A stretch of 64,000 bases of DNA from Arachis hypogaea. Taxonomy: Eukaryota > Streptophyta > Magnoliopsida > Fabales > Fabaceae. This document shows positions 60,424-64,000 of the stretch, one piece after another. Both the position numbers and the translations under genes were made by a program. A model generated the notes under the pieces. That model saw nothing but the letters and a program-made list of their open reading frames with translations. It did not search any database and was not told the DNA's origin. Position 1 is the stretch's first letter; every line of letters starts with the position of its first letter. The DNA is taken from contig NC_092040.1 of the NCBI RefSeq assembly GCF_003086295.3, positions 5,456,001-5,520,000 of the forward strand, written 5' to 3'.

Positions 60424-60665
60424 CTGGCGTTCAACGCCAGTAAGATGCATCTGGCTGGCGTTCAACGCCAGAACAGAGCACCATTCTGGCGCTGAATGCC
60501 AGAAACAAGCAACAACCTGGCGTTTAACGCCAGGAATGTGCACACAGAGGACAAATTGGCGCTGAACGCCAGATACAAGCATGAAACCGGCGTTCAACGC
60601 CAGAGACATGCATTACATGGGCGTTGAACGCCCAGAACGTGCACCAATGGGGCGTTTAAACGCCA
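60424..60665 (+). repeat. Eight-unit 31-bp-period palindrome array
   Basis: 17-bp palindromes with consensus CTGGCGTTCAACGCCAG start at 60424, 60455, 60486, 60517, 60556, 60587, 60618 and 60649. Intervals are 31, 31, 31, 39, 31, 31 and 31. The 14-bp spacers (22 bp once) differ but most carry a purine-pyrimidine word such as ATGCAT, GTGCAC or CATGCA. The period is not a multiple of three and stops occur, so it is noncoding. Each unit could fold as a short stem-loop in RNA. Confidence 0.92.
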
Positions 60666-60730
60666 GAATGATGCATGAAGGCATTTTACATGCCTATATG
60701 GTGAAGGAATGGTATTTCTTTTCACCTCAA

Positions 60731-60792
60731 GATCTGTGGACCCCACAGGATCCCTACCTCAGGATCTGTGGACCCCACAGGATCCCCACCTA
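60731..60792 (+). repeat. 32-bp tandem duplication
   Basis: GATCTGTGGACCCCACAGGA occurs at 60731 and 60763. The core TGTGGACCCCACA is itself close to a palindrome. Confidence 0.85.
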
Positions 60793-61238
60793 CCACATTC
60801 CCACCTTTTCTTTAATCCTAATCACACTCTCCTAATCCAAATCTCATTTTCACTCTTTTCCATGTCACACTTCCCAAAAACCTTCACCAATCACCTCAAT
60901 TCCTCTTCCCAATTACCCTATTCACCATTCACATCAACCTCCTCTTCCCCATAAACCCCACCTACCTTCATAAAATTCAAATTCATTTTCCCACCCATTC
61001 CCACCCAAATTGGCCGAACCTATACCCTCCCCTCTCCCTATAAATACCCTTCCCTTCTACTTCAATTTTCACACATCACAAACCCACATTCTCCCACATA
61101 GCCGAACCAACTCTTCTCCCTCTCTTCCCTATTCTCTTCTTCTTCTTCTACTTTTCTTTTCTTTCTTGCTCGAGGGCGAGCAAAATTTTAAGTTTGGTGT
61201 GGTAAAAGCATAAGCTTTTTGTTTTTCCATTACCATCA

Positions 61239-62378
61239 ATGGCACCTAAGGCCGGAGTATCCTCTAGAAAAGGGAAAGGGAAGACAAAAGCTTCCACCTC
61301 CGAGTCATGGGAAAAGGAGAGATTCATCTCCAAGAGCCATCAAGACCACTTCTATGATGTTGTGGCAAAGAAGAAGGTGATCCCCGAGGTCCCTTTCAAG
61401 CTCAAAAAGAATGAGTATCCGGAAATCCGACATGAGATCCAAAGAAGAGGGTGGGAAGTCATAACCAACCCCATGCAACAAGTCGGAATATTGATGGTTC
61501 AAGAGTTCTATGCCAATGCATGGATCACTAGGAACCATGATCAAAGTATGAACCCGAATCCAAAGAACTATCTCACAATGGTTCGGGGGAAATACTTAGA
61601 TTTTAGTCCGGAAAATGTGAGGTTGGCGTTTCATTTACCTATGATGCAAGGAGATGAACGCCCCTACACTAGAAGGGTCAACTTTAATCAAAGGTTGGAC
61701 CAAGTCCTTATGGACATATGTGTGGAAGGAGCTCAATGGAGAATAGACTCAAAAGGCAAGCCAGTTCAACTAAGAAGACTGGATCTCAAGCCTGTGGCTA
61801 GAGGATGGTTGGAGTTCATCCAAAGATCCATCATTCCTACTAGCAACCGATCTGAAGTTACTGTGGATCGGGCCATCATGATCCATAGCATCATGATTGG
61901 AGAGGAAGTAGAGGTTCATGAGGTCATTTCCAATGAACTCTACAAAATAGCCGACAAGTCCTCACCCATGGCACGGCTAGCCTTCCCTCACCTTATATGC
62001 CATCTATGTTACTCAGCTGGAGTTATCATAGATGGAGATGTCTCCATTGAAGAAGACAAGCCCATCACCAAGAAAAGGATGGAGCAAACAAGAGAAGTTC
62101 CTCACGGCCCTCAAGAGGAACATGAGGAAGTTCATCATCAACAAATGCCTCAAGGAATGCACTTTCCTCCCAAAAACTATTGGGAGCAACTCAATACCTC
62201 TTTAGAAGATTTGAGCCATAATGTTGAACAATTAAGGGTGGAACATCATGAACACTCCATCATTCTCCAAGAAATAAGAGAAGATCAAAGAGCAATGAGG
62301 GAGGAGCAACAAAGGCAAGGAAGGGACATAGAAGAGCTTAAGGACATTATTGGTCCTTCAAGAAGAAGACGCCACTAG
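61239..62378 (+). CDS. Second ORF of the gypsy element ('putative plant transposon protein' type)
   Basis: Intact 379-codon ORF. It has a Lys/Ser-rich N-terminus (SSRKGKGKTKASTS) and a conserved core at about residues 60-240 (IRHEIQRRGWEVITNP, VQEFYANAWITRNHDQ, VRGKYLDFSPENVRLAFHLP, VTVDRAIMIHSIMIG, ARLAFPHLICHLCYSAGV). The C-terminal third looks like a coiled coil (LNTSLEDLSHNVEQLRVEHH) and ends RRRRH. This matches proteins from Athila/Ogre-related elements labelled putative plant transposon protein; function unknown. It sits in the 3' position where some gypsy elements have an extra ORF. A TTTAAGTTTGGTGTGG word precedes it at about 61188. No membrane span is seen, so an envelope role is unsupported. 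Confidence 0.82.
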   Translation: MAPKAGVSSRKGKGKTKASTSESWEKERFISKSHQDHFYDVVAKKKVIPEVPFKLKKNEYPEIRHEIQRRGWEVITNPMQQVGILMVQEFYANAWITRNHDQSMNPNPKNYLTMVRGKYLDFSPENVRLAFHLPMMQGDERPYTRRVNFNQRLDQVLMDICVEGAQWRIDSKGKPVQLRRLDLKPVARGWLEFIQRSIIPTSNRSEVTVDRAIMIHSIMIGEEVEVHEVISNELYKIADKSSPMARLAFPHLICHLCYSAGVIIDGDVSIEEDKPITKKRMEQTREVPHGPQEEHEEVHHQQMPQGMHFPPKNYWEQLNTSLEDLSHNVEQLRVEHHEHSIILQEIREDQRAMREEQQRQGRDIEELKDIIGPSRRRRH

Positions 62379-63474
62379 AGGTGGATTCATTCCTTGTTCT
62401 TTATTTCTTTCTGTTTTCGGTTTTTAGTATTATGTTTATCTATGTTTTGTGTCTTTGTTTCATGATCATTAGTATGTAACCATGCCTTAAAGCTATGAAT
62501 AAAACCCATTAGTCTTTCACCTCTCTTAAATGAAAAATGTTTTAATTCAAAAGAACAAGAAGTACATGAATTTTGAATTTATCCTTGAATTTAATTTAAT
62601 TATATTGATGTGGTGGCAATACTTTTTGTTTTCTGAATGAATGCTTGAACAGTGCATATTTTTGATCTTGTTGTTTATGAGTGTTAAAATTGTTGGCTCT
62701 TGAAAGAATGATGAACAAAGAGAAATGTTATTGATGATCTGAAAAAAATCATGAAATTGATTCTTGAAGCAAGAAAAAGCAGTGAAAAAGCAAAAACTTG
62801 TGAAAAAAAATGGCGAAAAATTGAGAAAGAAAAAGAAGGAGCAGTAGAAAAAGCCAATAGCCCTTAAAACCAAAAGGCAAGGGTAAAAAGGATCCAAGGC
62901 TTTGAGCATCAATGGATAGGAGGGCCCAAGGAAATTAAATCCAGGCCTAAGCGGCTAAATCAAGCTGTCCCTAACCATGTGCTTGTGTCATGAAGGTCCA
63001 AGTGAAAAGCTTGAGACTGAGTGGTTAAAGTCGTAATCCAAAGCAAAAAAGAGTGTGCTTAAGAGCTCTGGACACCACTAACTGGGGACTCTAGCAAAGC
63101 TGAGTCACAATCTGAAAAGGTTCACCCAGTCATGTGTCTGTGGCGTTTATGTATCCGGTGGTAATACTGGAAAACAAAGTGCTTAGGGCCACGGCCAAGA
63201 CTCATAAGTAGCTGTGTTCAAGAATCAACATGCTTAACTAGGAGAGTCAATAACACTATCCGAAATTCTAAGTTCCTAGAAGACGCCAATCACTCTAAAC
63301 TTCAAAGGAAAAAGTGAGATGCCAAAACTGTTCAGAAGCAAAAAGCTACAAGTCCCGCTCATCTAATTAAATTAATATTCATTGATATTCTGAAATTTAT
63401 AGTATATTCTCTTCTTTTTATCCTATTTGATTTTCAGTTGCTTGGGGACAAGCAACAATTTAAGTTTGGTGTTG
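62379..63474 (+). other. 3' noncoding region and polypurine-tract region of the gypsy element
   Basis: Purine-rich (GAAAAAGCAG, AGAAAGAAAAAGAAGGAG) with no convincing ORF. The last bases before the 3' LTR (CTTGGGGACAAGCAACAATT then TAAGTTTGGTGTTG) occupy the polypurine-tract position, with the usual GGGGACAAGC word of this group. Confidence 0.65.
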
Positions 63475-64000
63475 TGATGAGCGGATAATTTATACGCTTT
63501 TTGGCATTGTTTTTAGGTAGTTTTTAGTAAGTTTAAGCTACTTTTAGGGATGTTTTCATTAGTTTTTATGTTAAATTCACATTTCTGGACTTTACTATGA
63601 GTTTGTATATTTTTCTGTGATTTCAGGTAAATTCTGACTGAAATTGAGGGATTTGAGCAAAACTCTGAAGAAGGCTGACAAAAGGACTGCTGATGCTGTT
63701 GGAATCTGACCTCCCTGCACTCGAAATGGATTTTCTGGAGCTACAGAACTCCAATTGGCGCGCTCTCAACGGCGTTGGAAAGTAGACATCCAGAGCTTTC
63801 CAGCAATATATAATAGTCCATACTTTATTCGAAGAATGACGACGTAACTTGGCGTTGAACGCCAAGTTCATGCTGCTGTCTGGAGTTAAACGCCAGAAAA
63901 ACGTCATGATTCGGAGTTGAACGCCCAAAACACGTCATAACTCGAAGTTCAACTCCAAGAGAAGTCTCAGCTCGTGGATTGATCAAGCTCAGCCCAAACA
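63475..64000 (+). repeat. 3' LTR of the gypsy element (first 526 bp)
   Basis: Begins TGATGAGCGG and follows the 5' LTR with seven single-base differences and no indel over 526 bp by direct comparison. The palindrome array recurs at 63849-63958. The rest lies outside the window. Confidence 0.92.

Larger units (their letters stand above)
54573..64000 (+). mobile_element. Ty3-gypsy (Athila/Tat-like) retrotransposon, probably non-autonomous, 3' end outside window
   Basis: 5' LTR 54573-56355, tRNA-Asp-type primer site 56362-56379, long noncoding leader, gag-protease ORF 57868-60186, palindrome array 60424-60665, second ORF 61239-62378, and the start of the 3' LTR at 63475. Only 1.05 kb separates the two ORFs and no reverse transcriptase, RNase H or integrase is present, so it would need enzymes from a partner. 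The LTRs differ at 7 of 526 comparable positions by my count, so the insertion is recent. The sequence TGATGAGCGGATAATTTA recalls the peanut FIDEL group; a non-autonomous relative is possible but unverified. Confidence 0.9.

Noticed and set aside
60200..60609. Protein-coding frames across the palindrome array
   Set aside because: A 31-bp period is not a multiple of three, so the array changes frame at each unit, and stops occur.
60424..60665. CRISPR-like repeat-spacer array
   Set aside because: The setting is a plant retrotransposon, the 'repeats' are 17-bp palindromes with mutations, the spacers share words, and there are no cas genes. It is reported as a phased palindrome array.
61239..62378. 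Envelope-like gene making this an endogenous retrovirus-like element
   Set aside because: No signal peptide, membrane span or furin-type site is visible; the sequence fits the putative plant transposon protein type instead.
1..64000. tRNA, rRNA or snoRNA genes
   Set aside because: No cloverleaf or C/D or H/ACA pattern was convincing; the only box A/B-like signal belongs to the SINE at 27147-27312.

Overview
The window is plant nuclear DNA. Its genes have many introns, introns and intergenic DNA are AT-rich, GA/TA microsatellites are common, and Ty1-copia, Ty3-gypsy, LINE, SINE and TIR elements are nested in one another. The gypsy LTR that starts TGATGAGCGGATAATTTA and the Athila-like solo LTR look like repeats I associate with peanut (Arachis). 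A legume is likely and Arachis is my best guess; this rests on recall, not on a search.

Left half, genes (about 0.4-36.7 kb). On the + strand are the last five exons of peroxisomal Lon protease LON2, ending in the peroxisomal signal SKL. Facing it on the - strand is a complete 22-coding-exon gene for a 1456-residue glycine-rich, multi-membrane-span protein of unknown function (relatives are labelled 'ephrin type-B receptor-like' in plant databases). After an AT-rich gap with a dead LINE fragment comes a small intronless lysine-methyltransferase-like gene (+). Last is a complete 29-coding-exon gene for the nonsense-mediated-decay helicase UPF1 (1264 residues, - strand). For the two complete genes every exon phase I derived is compatible and both lengths fit their families. 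As I recall, LON2, the glycine-rich gene and UPF1 are also close neighbours on Arabidopsis chromosome 5 (At5g47040, At5g47020, At5g47010), so the block looks like ancient conserved microsynteny.

Right half, repeats (about 37-64 kb). A degenerate copia element (37800-42979, target duplication GTTAC) sits inside an older element with about 155-bp inverted repeats. After a sparse stretch comes a dead L1-type LINE on the - strand (45986 to about 54566). It is split by a solo LTR (50380-51943, target duplication CTACT) and by a non-autonomous DNA element (about 52004-54299). A young Ty3-gypsy element begins at 54573 beside the LINE 5' end and runs off the window in its 3' LTR. It carries gag-protease and a second ORF of the 'putative plant transposon protein' type but has no room for reverse transcriptase or integrase, so it is probably non-autonomous.

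The most unusual signal is in that gypsy element. Eight 17-bp palindromes (core GGCGTTCAACGCC) recur with a 31-bp period between its two ORFs (60424-60665). A related four-unit array with the same 31-bp period lies in each LTR. No standard feature type covers this. It looks like a phased hairpin or protein-binding array and deserves follow-up.
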